DNA of 7,767 nt from DATMTS01 sp035564555 (GTDB taxonomy: Bacteria > Actinomycetota > Actinomycetes > Actinomycetales > Microbacteriaceae). The stretch spans positions 1 through 7,767 of the forward strand of contig DATMTS010000009.1 of NCBI GenBank assembly GCA_035564555.1, in the 5' to 3' direction. Within the stretch, counting starts at the first letter, position 1. Every line of letters begins with the position of its first letter. Both the position numbers and the translations under genes were made by a program. Positions 1 to 7,751 of this stretch are shown piece after piece. The notes beneath the pieces are model-generated. The model worked only from the letters and a program-made list of their open reading frames with translations. It was not told the DNA's origin and did no database searches.

Positions 1-20
1 AACCAGGAATATTCCTGGTT
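1..20. repeat. perfect 20-bp palindrome at the window edge
   Basis: AACCAGGAATATTCCTGGTT equals its own reverse complement over all 20 bases. It is much richer in A/T at its centre (AATATT) than the surrounding DNA. As RNA it could fold into an 8-bp stem with a 4-base loop, but no T-run follows on the + strand. Its right arm (CTGGTT) runs directly into a degenerate first unit of the 18-bp tandem array. Because the window starts at its first base, the dyad may continue to the left. It could be a protein-binding dyad, the mirror point between two inverted arrays, or part of a terminator for a gene to the left. The sequence alone does not decide between these. Confidence 0.8.
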
Positions 21-190
21 CGGACGGACAAAGGTGGTTCGGATGCAGAAGGTGGTTCGGATGCAGAAGGTGGTTCGGATGCAGAAGGTGGTTCGGATGC
101 AGAAGGTGGTTCGGATGGAGAAGGTGGTTGGGATGGAGAAGGTGGTTGGGATGGAGAAGGTGGTTCGGATGCAGAAGGTGGTTCGGACGG
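15..190. repeat. tandem array of an 18-bp unit, about 9-10 copies
   Basis: The unit is GGTGGTTCGGATGCAGAA (reverse strand TTCTGCATCCGAACCACC). Exact copies start at 33, 51, 69, 87 and 159. The unit at 105 has one C-to-G change (GATGGAG). The units at 123 and 141 are identical to each other and carry two changes (TTGGGATGGAG). A partial unit of 14 bases begins at 177, and a degenerate one lies at 15-32. The consensus has 8 G and 2 C on the + strand, so it is strongly G-skewed and less GC-rich than the neighbouring genes. Because 18 is a multiple of three, all six frames stay open through the array. This creates spurious reading frames, but no start with a ribosome binding site is seen. The array is intergenic, downstream of typA. 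Its function is unknown. Confidence 0.95.
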
Positions 191-195
191 GCCTC

Positions 196-218
196 GGCCC
201 GCCGGGCCCGGGCGGGCC
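196..218 (-). terminator. GC-rich hairpin after typA, possible terminator
   Basis: GGCCCGCC (196-203) pairs perfectly with GGCGGGCC (211-218) around a 7-base loop, 9 bases past the typA stop codon. The 8-bp all-GC stem should be very stable. No T-run follows in the direction of typA transcription, so this would be a stem-only terminator or an mRNA 3'-end stabiliser of the kind often found after actinobacterial genes. The role is inferred from position and stability. Confidence 0.5.
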
Positions 219-227
219 CGCGCACGC

Positions 228-2153
<1,926 letters not shown>

Positions 2154-2335
2154 GAGTGGAGTCCTTGACGATGGGGCGCGGCGGTGCCGGACAGGCGGCG
2201 CTCACGCGGAGAGGTTCGGGCGAATTGGCCCGCGCGGGCACGACCATGCGCCCCAAAGGATCATTCTACCGTGTGATGGCTGGATGCCCGCACAGACTGC
2301 GTGAGCGGCTTCGGGTCCAGCCGGCGTCGGCACAC
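2154..2335 (-). other. intergenic leader between the ATPase gene and typA
   Basis: This 182-base stretch holds a good -10 box (2263-2268) giving a predicted typA leader of roughly 100 bases. It also has a perfect 12-bp palindrome GCCCGCGCGGGC (2228-2239) within that leader. Just past the ATPase stop there is a 7-bp inverted repeat (GGCTGGA/TCCAGCC on the minus strand) with a loop of about 30 bases, and no T-run follows it. I see no convincing intrinsic terminator for the ATPase gene, so some read-through into typA is possible. Confidence 0.5.
2263..2268 (-). promoter_or_regulatory. likely -10 box of the typA promoter
   Basis: The minus strand reads GGTAGAATG, giving TAGAAT, which matches the TATAAT consensus at 5 of 6 bases. 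It is a rare A/T-rich patch in this GC-rich DNA. Transcription would start near 2256, about 100 bases before the typA ATG. No good -35 element is found 16-18 bases upstream, which is common for actinobacterial vegetative promoters. Confidence 0.5.
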
Positions 2336-4288
2336 TCAGTCGTTCGGGCGCTTCTCGTGTTCTTCGGCTTCGGGCGTACCCGGCGCCTCGTAGCCCTCGG
2401 CCGCCGGATACTCCTGCGGCGGCGCGTAGTCGATCGTGTCGCGGCGGTGTTCGACCTCCGCGTACTCGTCGCTTCCGGCGGCCAGGATCTTGGCGCGCAA
2501 CTCGCGACGCTCGGCCTGCACGATGGGATCAGGCAGCGGCACGGCGGCGAGCAGTCGCTGGGTATACGGCTCCTTCGGATGCCGCAGGATCTCGTCACGG
2601 GTGCCGACCTCGACGAGTTTGCCGAGGTGCATGACCGCGATCCGATCGGCGAGCACATCGATGACGGCGAGGTCGTGCGTGATGAACAGGCAGGCGAAGT
2701 TGAACTCCTTCTGCAGGTCCTTCAGCAGGTCCAGCACCGTGGCCTGCACCGACACGTCGAGCGCCGATGTCGGCTCGTCGGCGATCAGCAGCGACGGCTT
2801 GAGGGCCAGCGCCCTGGCGATCCCGACCCGCTGCTTCTGCCCGCCGGAGAGCTCGTGCGGATATCGCGTACGGTAATTGCGCGGCAGCTCCACGCTGTCG
2901 AGCAGGCCTTCCACCGCCTTGCTCAATGCGCCGCCGCGCGCCTTCTTCGCCAGCAGCAGAGGCTCGCCGATGGATGCTCCGATCGTCATGCGGGGGTTGA
3001 GCGACGAAGCCGGGTCCTGAAAGACGATCCCGGCTCGCTTGTGCACATCGCGCACCAGCGAGCGTGTCGGCTTCGACAGGTCGGTGCCGACGACGTTGAG
3101 CGTGCCCCCGGTGATCGGCAGCAAGCCGATCGCGGCGCGACCGAGCGTCGTCTTGCCCGAACCCGACTCGCCCACCAGTCCGACGACCTCTCCCTGACGG
3201 ATCTGCAGGTCGACGTGGTCGACGGCGCGGAACGCCTTCACGCGTCCGCGGCCCGGGTACTCGATCACGACATCGGCGAAGTCGAGCACGATGGGCTTCC
3301 CGGCGTTCTGCCGCTCGGCGGCGATCCTCGCCTCCTCCGCAGCTCGCTCGTTCGCTTCCACGCGTTCCAGCAGCGCGCTGTCCAGCACCTCGTCGACATC
3401 CTCGGTGCCGACGGCACCCAGCGCGAGCGCCGCCGTCAGGTCGATGTCCTCGCCCTCCTCGGTCTGCCCGAGGTGCGGCACGGCATCCAGCAGCGCCTTG
3501 GTGTACGGATGCTGCGGGTTCTGGAAGATCTGCAGCGCCGGCCCGGCCTCCACGATCTTGCCCTGACGCATCACGCAGATGTGGTCGGCGAGGTCGGCCA
3601 CGACGCCCATGTCGTGCGTGATCAGCAGGATGGCACTGTTCAGCCGGTCGCGCAGGTTGCGCAGCAGATCGAGGATCTCGGCCTGCACCGTGACATCCAG
3701 AGCCGTGGTCGGCTCGTCGGCGATCAGCAGACCGGGGTCGCACGAGATCGACTGGGCAATCATCGCGCGCTGCCGCTGACCGCCGGAGAGCTGGTGCGGA
3801 TACGAGTTGAACGCCTTCAGCGGGTCGGGCATCTCGACCATGCGCAGCAGTTCGAGCGCCCGGTCCTTCGCCTCGTGCGGGGAGATGCCGTAGTGCACGC
3901 GCAACGTCTCGATGATCTGGTAGCCGACCGTGAACACCGGGTTCAACGCCGTCATCGGCTCCTGGAAGATCACGGCGACCTCGTTGCCGCGCACTGCGCG
4001 CATCTGCGCGGAAGAGATCCCACGCAGTTCGCGCCCGTTCAGCTTGATGCTGCCGGAGGTGCGGCTGTTCTTCGGCAGCAGATCCAGGATGGACATCGAG
4101 CTCACGCTCTTACCCGAACCTGATTCGCCGACCAGGGCCATGACCTCGCCGCGCTTGATGGCGTAGTTCAGCTTGATCGCGGCCGGCACCCAGACGTCAT
4201 CGACGCCGAAGTCCACGCTCAGGTCCTTGACCTCCAGAACCGGGGTGTCGTCGGGTCGTACCCCGTCGTGCGCTGTGCGGGTGGCCAT
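2336..4288 (-). CDS. dipeptide/oligopeptide ABC transporter, fused double ATPase (DppD-DppF type)
   Basis: This is a 650-residue cytoplasmic energy-coupling subunit with two complete ABC ATPase domains in one chain, corresponding to DppD plus DppF (or OppD plus OppF). Domain 1 has Walker A GESGSGKS at 54-61, Q-loop Q109, signature LSGGQ 167-171, Walker B LLIADE 187-192 and H-loop H225. Domain 2 has GESGSGKT 373-380, Q424, LSGGQ 480-484, LLIADE 500-505 and H538. Both sites therefore look catalytically competent. Each domain is followed by the peptide-transporter marker PYTKALL (261-267) or PYTQRLL (574-580). A charged, Ala/Glu-rich linker (about 272-330) joins the halves, and the tail (from about 605) is acidic and probably disordered. 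Only three cysteines occur (183, 238, 533), so the cysteine cluster seen after some DppD/OppD domains is absent. An in-frame ATG at 4381 lies further upstream, but the ATG at 4288 has a strong ribosome binding site. Substrate specificity cannot be read from the ATPase. Confidence 0.95.
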   Translation of the reverse strand: MATRTAHDGVRPDDTPVLEVKDLSVDFGVDDVWVPAAIKLNYAIKRGEVMALVGESGSGKSVSSMSILDLLPKNSRTSGSIKLNGRELRGISSAQMRAVRGNEVAVIFQEPMTALNPVFTVGYQIIETLRVHYGISPHEAKDRALELLRMVEMPDPLKAFNSYPHQLSGGQRQRAMIAQSISCDPGLLIADEPTTALDVTVQAEILDLLRNLRDRLNSAILLITHDMGVVADLADHICVMRQGKIVEAGPALQIFQNPQHPYTKALLDAVPHLGQTEEGEDIDLTAALALGAVGTEDVDEVLDSALLERVEANERAAEEARIAAERQNAGKPIVLDFADVVIEYPGRGRVKAFRAVDHVDLQIRQGEVVGLVGESGSGKTTLGRAAIGLLPITGGTLNVVGTDLSKPTRSLVRDVHKRAGIVFQDPASSLNPRMTIGASIGEPLLLAKKARGGALSKAVEGLLDSVELPRNYRTRYPHELSGGQKQRVGIARALALKPSLLIADEPTSALDVSVQATVLDLLKDLQKEFNFACLFITHDLAVIDVLADRIAVMHLGKLVEVGTRDEILRHPKEPYTQRLLAAVPLPDPIVQAERRELRAKILAAGSDEYAEVEHRRDTIDYAPPQEYPAAEGYEAPGTPEAEEHEKRPND

Positions 4289-4298
4289 CAGTCGGTGG

Positions 4299-4305
4299 TC
4301 CTTTC
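4299..4305 (-). promoter_or_regulatory. ribosome binding site fixing the start of the double ATPase
   Basis: The minus strand reads GAAAGGA, with the AGGA core 10 bases before the ATG at 4288. The longer in-frame alternative at 4381 would add 31 residues of non-family sequence and would overlap the start of the divergent gene. The 4288 start is therefore preferred. Confidence 0.8.
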
Positions 4306-4355
4306 TCGACGTCGCGCCGAAGCGGCCGTCACTGCGAAATGCGCCCGCGCCCGGG

Positions 4356-4368
4356 ATGCTGCCAGCAT
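4356..4368. repeat. short dyad ATGCT-GCC-AGCAT between divergent starts
   Basis: A 5-bp perfect inverted repeat with a 3-base spacer lies in the gap between the divergent ATPase gene and PH-domain gene, 6 bases before the preferred start of the latter. It could be a small operator or an mRNA hairpin hiding the start, but a dyad this short can occur by chance. Confidence 0.3.
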
Positions 4369-4374
4369 GGGTGC

Positions 4375-5007
4375 ATGGCATCCCCCGACGCTTCGAGCGC
4401 CTCCGTGTTCGTGTCTCGTTTCAACCGCACCCTCGCGGTGGTGATCTGGATCGTGGATGCCTTCGTCGTCGCCGCGGTGATCTTGGGAACGCAGGCCGAC
4501 CGGCTGCTCACACTGGTTCCCGGCGTCTTCGTCGCCGTGTTCGCCTGGGCCGCTCTGTGGCGCCCGAACGTCGACGTCGACGATGAGCGCATCCGGGTCG
4601 TGAACGTGTTCCGCTCGATCGAGATCCCGTGGGCGGCACTCATCCACATCGACACGCGGTTCGCGCTGACGCTGTACACACCGGGCCACCGCTTCTCGGC
4701 CTGGGCCGCTCCGGCGCCCGGTCGCACCGGCACGACCATCGCGCGTCGCGCCGAGCGCACCGGCCGCGTCGGGGCGGCTCCCCGCCCCGACGGCACCGTA
4801 CGACCCGGCGATCTGCTCGCGAGCGAATCCGGTCAGGCCGCCGCGCTCGTGCGCGACACCTGGGACAGGCTGCGTGAAAGCGGCGCCATCGCGACGGGCG
4901 AGGCCGACACCACACCGGTGACGGTGCGCCGGCATTGGATGCTCATCGGCGCGCTGGTGCTGCTCGCGGCGGCGTCGGTCGTGGCGCTGCTGCTGCTGCG
5001 CTTGTGA
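4375..5007 (+). CDS. PH-domain (bPH-like) membrane protein of unknown function
   Basis: This is a 210-residue predicted membrane protein. It has two N-terminal hydrophobic segments (about 20-38 and 44-62), then a PH-like core (about 64-110) rich in short beta-strand-like stretches with the WRPNVDVDDERIRVVN and IPWAALIHIDTR segments typical of small actinobacterial PH-domain proteins. A polar region (about 115-186) contains SGQAAALVRDTWDRLRESG, and a C-terminal hydrophobic helix (about 188-208) ends the protein. No catalytic motif is seen, and the role of this family is not established. The ATG at 4375 is preferred over the in-frame ATG at 4339, whose extra 12 residues (with two Cys) look unlike a family N-terminus. 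Neither start has a clear Shine-Dalgarno site. The gene is divergent from the ATPase gene (86-base gap) and convergent with the DppC-type gene (29-base gap), so it sits inside the transporter cluster on the opposite strand. The gene is confident; the start is less so. Confidence 0.82.
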   Translation: MASPDASSASVFVSRFNRTLAVVIWIVDAFVVAAVILGTQADRLLTLVPGVFVAVFAWAALWRPNVDVDDERIRVVNVFRSIEIPWAALIHIDTRFALTLYTPGHRFSAWAAPAPGRTGTTIARRAERTGRVGAAPRPDGTVRPGDLLASESGQAAALVRDTWDRLRESGAIATGEADTTPVTVRRHWMLIGALVLLAAASVVALLLLRL

Positions 5008-5021
5008 CGGTCGGGCCGTCA
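5005..5021. terminator. small hairpin between convergent genes
   Basis: TGACGG (5005-5010, containing the PH-domain gene's TGA stop) pairs with CCGTCA (5016-5021) around a 5-base loop. It occupies most of the 29-base gap between two converging genes, where a shared bidirectional terminator is expected. The stem is only 6 bp and there is no T-run on either side, so it is weak evidence. Confidence 0.35.
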
Positions 5022-5036
5022 TCCTGGTCAGCGCGT

Positions 5037-6098
5037 TCACGCCTGCTGCTTCACCGGCTCTGGGGCCTGCTCCGGGGCCGGAGCCTCCTTCGTGCGACGC
5101 ACGCTGAACCGGCGCTGGCGCGGGTCGAACGCGTCACGCAGGCCGTCTCCGACGAAGTTGACCAGAAGAGCGAGCGCGACGATGAATCCGCCCGGCCACC
5201 AGAACAGCCACGGACGCACCGAGAACGCCGACTGGTTCTGGCTGATCAGAAGGCCGAGAGACGAGTCCGGGGCCTTGATGCCGTACCCCAGGTAGCTGAG
5301 CGCCGTCTCGAGCAGAATGGCGGCCGCGATCAACAGGGTCGAACTGACGATGATGACGCCGACTGCGTTCGGCAGGATGTGCTTGAAGATGATCCGCATG
5401 TCCGACGCGCCGGCGACGCGCGCGGCCTCCACGAACTCACGTTCGCGCAAGGAGAGGAACTCGCTGCGCACCAGTCGGGCGATGACCATCCACGAGACGA
5501 GAGCGAGGAACACGGCAAGGCCGAAAGCACCGAACCCGCCCGAGCTCTTGCCGACGACCGCGCCGATCACGATCGCCGGAATCACGATGAACATGTCGGT
5601 GATGCGCATCAGCACGGCGTCTACCCAGCCGCGGAAGTAGCCGGCGATCGCGCCGACGATCACTCCGATCACCGTCGCCGTGATGCCCAAGGTCAGCATC
5701 ACGACGACCGAGTTCTGGATGCCGCGCATCGTCAGTGCGAAGTAGTCGCGGCCGATGGTGTCCTGGCCGAAGGGGTGGTCCCCGAGGTGGAATCCGGCGC
5801 CGCCCAGCCATTTCGGCACGATCGACAGCGTCGGGCCCCCGGCGTTCACCAGCGGGTTGAGCTCCTTGTAGCTGTACTTCCACCAGCCGTGCATGTCGCC
5901 GATGCCGATCGCGGTGATCGCGAAGACGATGATCGCGACGTAGACGACGATCGACGCAACGGCGAGCTTGTTGCCGATGAAGCGCTTGAAGATCAGCCGG
6001 CCCTGGCTCTCGCCCCGCCCGTCGGTCGACGCCACGGCTGCAGCCGAATGATCGTCGGGCAGCTGCGGCTCGAGGGGTGCGCCTTGAATGGTGCTCAT
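5037..6098 (-). CDS. dipeptide/oligopeptide ABC transporter permease, DppC/OppC type
   Basis: This is a 353-residue inner-membrane permease, normal to slightly long for the family. An N-terminal cytoplasmic tail (1-35) leads into the OppC_N-type first helix (about 46-64). The family marker HPFGQDTIGRDYF is at 108-120. Further membrane helices lie at about 130-152, 168-183, 190-210, 246-265 and 301-317. The ATPase-docking EAA loop is EAARVAGASDMRIIFKHILP at 224-243. The C-terminal tail (from about 333) is charged and Pro/Gln/Glu-rich. The ATG at 6098 has GAGGA 7 bases upstream (6106-6110), inside the end of the preceding permease gene, and its first base is also the last base of that gene's TGA (TGATG). 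This points to translational coupling. An open frame continues upstream to 7718, but that part is an out-of-frame shadow of the DppB-type gene. It pairs with the DppB-type subunit to form the channel. Confidence 0.95.
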   Translation of the reverse strand: MSTIQGAPLEPQLPDDHSAAAVASTDGRGESQGRLIFKRFIGNKLAVASIVVYVAIIVFAITAIGIGDMHGWWKYSYKELNPLVNAGGPTLSIVPKWLGGAGFHLGDHPFGQDTIGRDYFALTMRGIQNSVVVMLTLGITATVIGVIVGAIAGYFRGWVDAVLMRITDMFIVIPAIVIGAVVGKSSGGFGAFGLAVFLALVSWMVIARLVRSEFLSLREREFVEAARVAGASDMRIIFKHILPNAVGVIIVSSTLLIAAAILLETALSYLGYGIKAPDSSLGLLISQNQSAFSVRPWLFWWPGGFIVALALLVNFVGDGLRDAFDPRQRRFSVRRTKEAPAPEQAPEPVKQQA

Positions 6099-7630
6099 CA
6101 GTGGGTCCTCACTCGCGGGTCGAGCGCCGCGTAGGCGAGGTCGGCCAAGAAGTTGAATGCGATCGCCATGATCGCGATCACGACGAAGTAGCCCATCACC
6201 GGGTTGACGTCGGTGCGCTGCAGCCCTGAGTTGAACAGGGCGCCCATGCCGCTGATCGCGAAGACGGTCTCGGTGATCACCGCGCCTCCGAGCAGAGCAC
6301 CGATGTCGGTTGCCACCAGCGTCGCCAGTGGTATCAACATGTTGCGGAAGGCGTGGCGCACGATCACGGTGCGTTCGGGCAGGCCTTTTGCGCGAGCGGT
6401 GCGCACGTAATCCTGATTGAGCACCTCGAGCATTCCCGAACGGGAATACCGGGTGTAGCCGGCGAAGGTGATCAGCAGCAGGCTGATGGTGGGCAGCAGC
6501 AGGTGAGTGAAGGTGTCGAGGTTGGTCACCCAGACGTCCCCGGTCAGCCCAGGGGTCTGGGCGCCGACCGTCGCGATGGGGCGACCGCCGACGAGATCCA
6601 CGTACTGGTTCCACGAGCGCATGAAGCGGTCGACGAGAACGACACCCCCGGTCAGGAAGGCGACGAGAGCGCCGATGCGCATGTTCATGGCGCGGTCGTA
6701 TCCGCCGACGAACCAGCCGACGATGATGCCGACCGCGATGGTGACGAGTGCGAGGAAGATCAGTGTCCACACCGAGGAGATGTTGAACAGCCATTGCAGG
6801 CTGAAGTACGAGACCACGGCCAGACCTGCGGTGATACCGGCCGTCAACAGAGCACGCCGGTTGCGCAGCCCGGCGATGATCAACGTCGTCAGGTAGGCGA
6901 TCGCGGCGCACAGCACGATCACGACGATCGGCCCCAGCGACGGCTTCAGGAACCAGTCGGTCGCCGACATGTACCAGAGCACCAGCGCGGTGCCTGCGCC
7001 GATTCCGGCGAAAAGGTACAGCCGGCGCTTCCAGGTGCCCCCGATGATCAACTGCATCACGGCGCCGACGATCACCCCGATCACGATCAAGGTGATGGGC
7101 CCGATCACCGGGTCTGCCAGGAAGTTGTTGAATCCAAGGGCGATGAACGCCTTCAGCAGCACCGCCATCAGGAACGACGGAAGCGAGAACAGGAAGAAGC
7201 TGATGAACGTGACGCTGTAGTCGAAGCCGCTGTACTGACGCAGAGCGGTGACCATTCCGAGCGCGATGCCCAGCACGACCGCCAGCACGAACGACAGTGT
7301 CACGAGCTGGATCGTTGATGCCATCGCCTGCGGCAGCAGGTCGGTGACCGGCTGGTTGGTGAAGGTCGTGCCCAGGTCGCACTGGTTGGCGAACGGGATC
7401 ACGCACTTCGCGGCACCGGCCAGCCAAATGCCCCATCGCAGCGGCGGGATGACGTCGAGGTGCTGCGAGTTGACACGCGCATCGATGAGCGCTTGCCGGT
7501 TCGGGGAGGTGCTGTTGCGAAGATCCGCCAATGGATCTCCTGCATTCGCCGCCAGAACATACATGATGAACGATGCGGCGATGAGAATCAGGACCGAGAC
7601 GAGGATGCGTCTCGCAATGTAACTCACCAT
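6098..7630 (-). CDS. dipeptide/oligopeptide ABC transporter permease, DppB/OppB type, enlarged
   Basis: This is a 510-residue inner-membrane permease. The start matches the family: a positively charged first turn with a transmembrane helix (YIARRILVSVLILIAASFIMY, about 4-24), then the extracytoplasmic ANAGDPLADLR segment (28-38). The EAA docking loop is EVLNQDYVRTARAKGLPERT at 402-421, followed by the last helices (about 430-455 and 478-500) and a DPRVRTH end. Usual family members have about 305-340 residues. Here roughly 170 extra residues (about 172-340) with some six additional hydrophobic helices lie between the early helices and the C-terminal core. Cys76 and Cys84 lie in the predicted extracytoplasmic loop and could form a disulfide. 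The ATG at 7630 has AAAAGGAA upstream, with AGGA 9 bases before it. It is the first transporter gene in the window and probably heads the permease pair after an unseen binding-protein gene. Confidence 0.93.
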   Translation of the reverse strand: MVSYIARRILVSVLILIAASFIMYVLAANAGDPLADLRNSTSPNRQALIDARVNSQHLDVIPPLRWGIWLAGAAKCVIPFANQCDLGTTFTNQPVTDLLPQAMASTIQLVTLSFVLAVVLGIALGMVTALRQYSGFDYSVTFISFFLFSLPSFLMAVLLKAFIALGFNNFLADPVIGPITLIVIGVIVGAVMQLIIGGTWKRRLYLFAGIGAGTALVLWYMSATDWFLKPSLGPIVVIVLCAAIAYLTTLIIAGLRNRRALLTAGITAGLAVVSYFSLQWLFNISSVWTLIFLALVTIAVGIIVGWFVGGYDRAMNMRIGALVAFLTGGVVLVDRFMRSWNQYVDLVGGRPIATVGAQTPGLTGDVWVTNLDTFTHLLLPTISLLLITFAGYTRYSRSGMLEVLNQDYVRTARAKGLPERTVIVRHAFRNMLIPLATLVATDIGALLGGAVITETVFAISGMGALFNSGLQRTDVNPVMGYFVVIAIMAIAFNFLADLAYAALDPRVRTH

Positions 7631-7638
7631 ACTTCGGG

Positions 7639-7646
7639 TTCCTTTT
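7639..7646 (-). promoter_or_regulatory. ribosome binding site of the DppB-type gene
   Basis: The minus strand reads AAAAGGAA, with the AGGA core 9 bases before the ATG at 7630. It is the strongest Shine-Dalgarno match in the window and fixes this start. Confidence 0.8.
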
Positions 7647-7660
7647 GCGGAAACTATGTT

Positions 7661-7688
7661 GGCGGCCCCGGCTGATGGAGGGCCCGCC
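7661..7688 (-). other. leader hairpin upstream of the DppB-type gene
   Basis: GGCGGCCCC (7661-7669) pairs with GGGCCCGCC (7680-7688) at 8 of 9 positions around a 10-base loop. It ends about 15 bases from the ribosome binding site. There is no T-run after it. It could tune translation, stabilise the mRNA end or act as an attenuator. Confidence 0.4.
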
Positions 7689-7695
7689 GGATGTT

Positions 7696-7712
7696 CGCAG
7701 CGGGTTGCTGCG
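7696..7712 (-). other. second leader hairpin
   Basis: CGCAGC (7696-7701) pairs perfectly with GCTGCG (7707-7712) around a 5-base loop, directly beside the larger hairpin at 7661-7688. The two stems would stack in one leader RNA if transcription starts further right. Confidence 0.35.
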
Positions 7713-7716
7713 GCTC

Positions 7717-7728
7717 ATCCTATGTCAA
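7717..7728 (-). promoter_or_regulatory. weak promoter-like TTGACA-TAGGAT pair
   Basis: The minus strand holds a perfect -35-type hexamer TTGACA (7723-7728) directly followed by TAGGAT (7717-7722), a 4-of-6 match to a -10 box. They are adjacent, so they cannot act together. TTGACA has no -10-like hexamer 16-19 bases downstream, and TAGGAT has no good -35. If TAGGAT is used, the leader would be about 80 bases and would include both hairpins. Low confidence. Confidence 0.25.
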
Positions 7729-7733
7729 CCGTT

Positions 7734-7751
7734 CGCCCCAAGGCGGGGGCG
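7734..7751 (-). terminator. hairpin near the right edge, possible terminator or attenuator of an upstream gene
   Basis: CGCCCC (7734-7739) pairs perfectly with GGGGCG (7746-7751) around a 6-base loop, with no T-run. It could end or dampen transcription from a gene beyond the window, perhaps the missing substrate-binding protein. All three minus-strand frames stay open from the window edge to about 7717-7727, so the hairpin could instead lie in the last codons of that gene. Confidence 0.35.

Noticed and set aside
1..190. CRISPR array
   Set aside because: The repeats are head-to-tail 18-bp units with no unique spacers between them, and no cas gene is present.
2156..4123. 655-codon + strand frame antisense to the double ATPase
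   Set aside because: It is a shadow frame. Its low-complexity Arg/Leu/His/Gln-rich translation mirrors the conserved ATPase motifs on the minus strand.
4339..4374. N-terminal extension of the PH-domain protein to the ATG at 4339
   Set aside because: The added residues are Pro/Arg/Cys/His-rich and unlike the family start, and no ribosome binding site precedes that ATG. It is not fully excluded, because the preferred start also lacks a clear site.
4935..6134. 399-codon + strand frame across the DppC-type gene
   Set aside because: It is antisense to a clear permease, acidic and Asp/Arg/His-rich, without domains.
6099..7718. 540-residue upstream extension of the DppC-type frame
   Set aside because: It is in frame with the DppC-type gene but overlaps the whole DppB-type gene in another frame, is Arg/His/Pro-rich, and lacks family similarity. 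The ATG at 6098 has a ribosome binding site.
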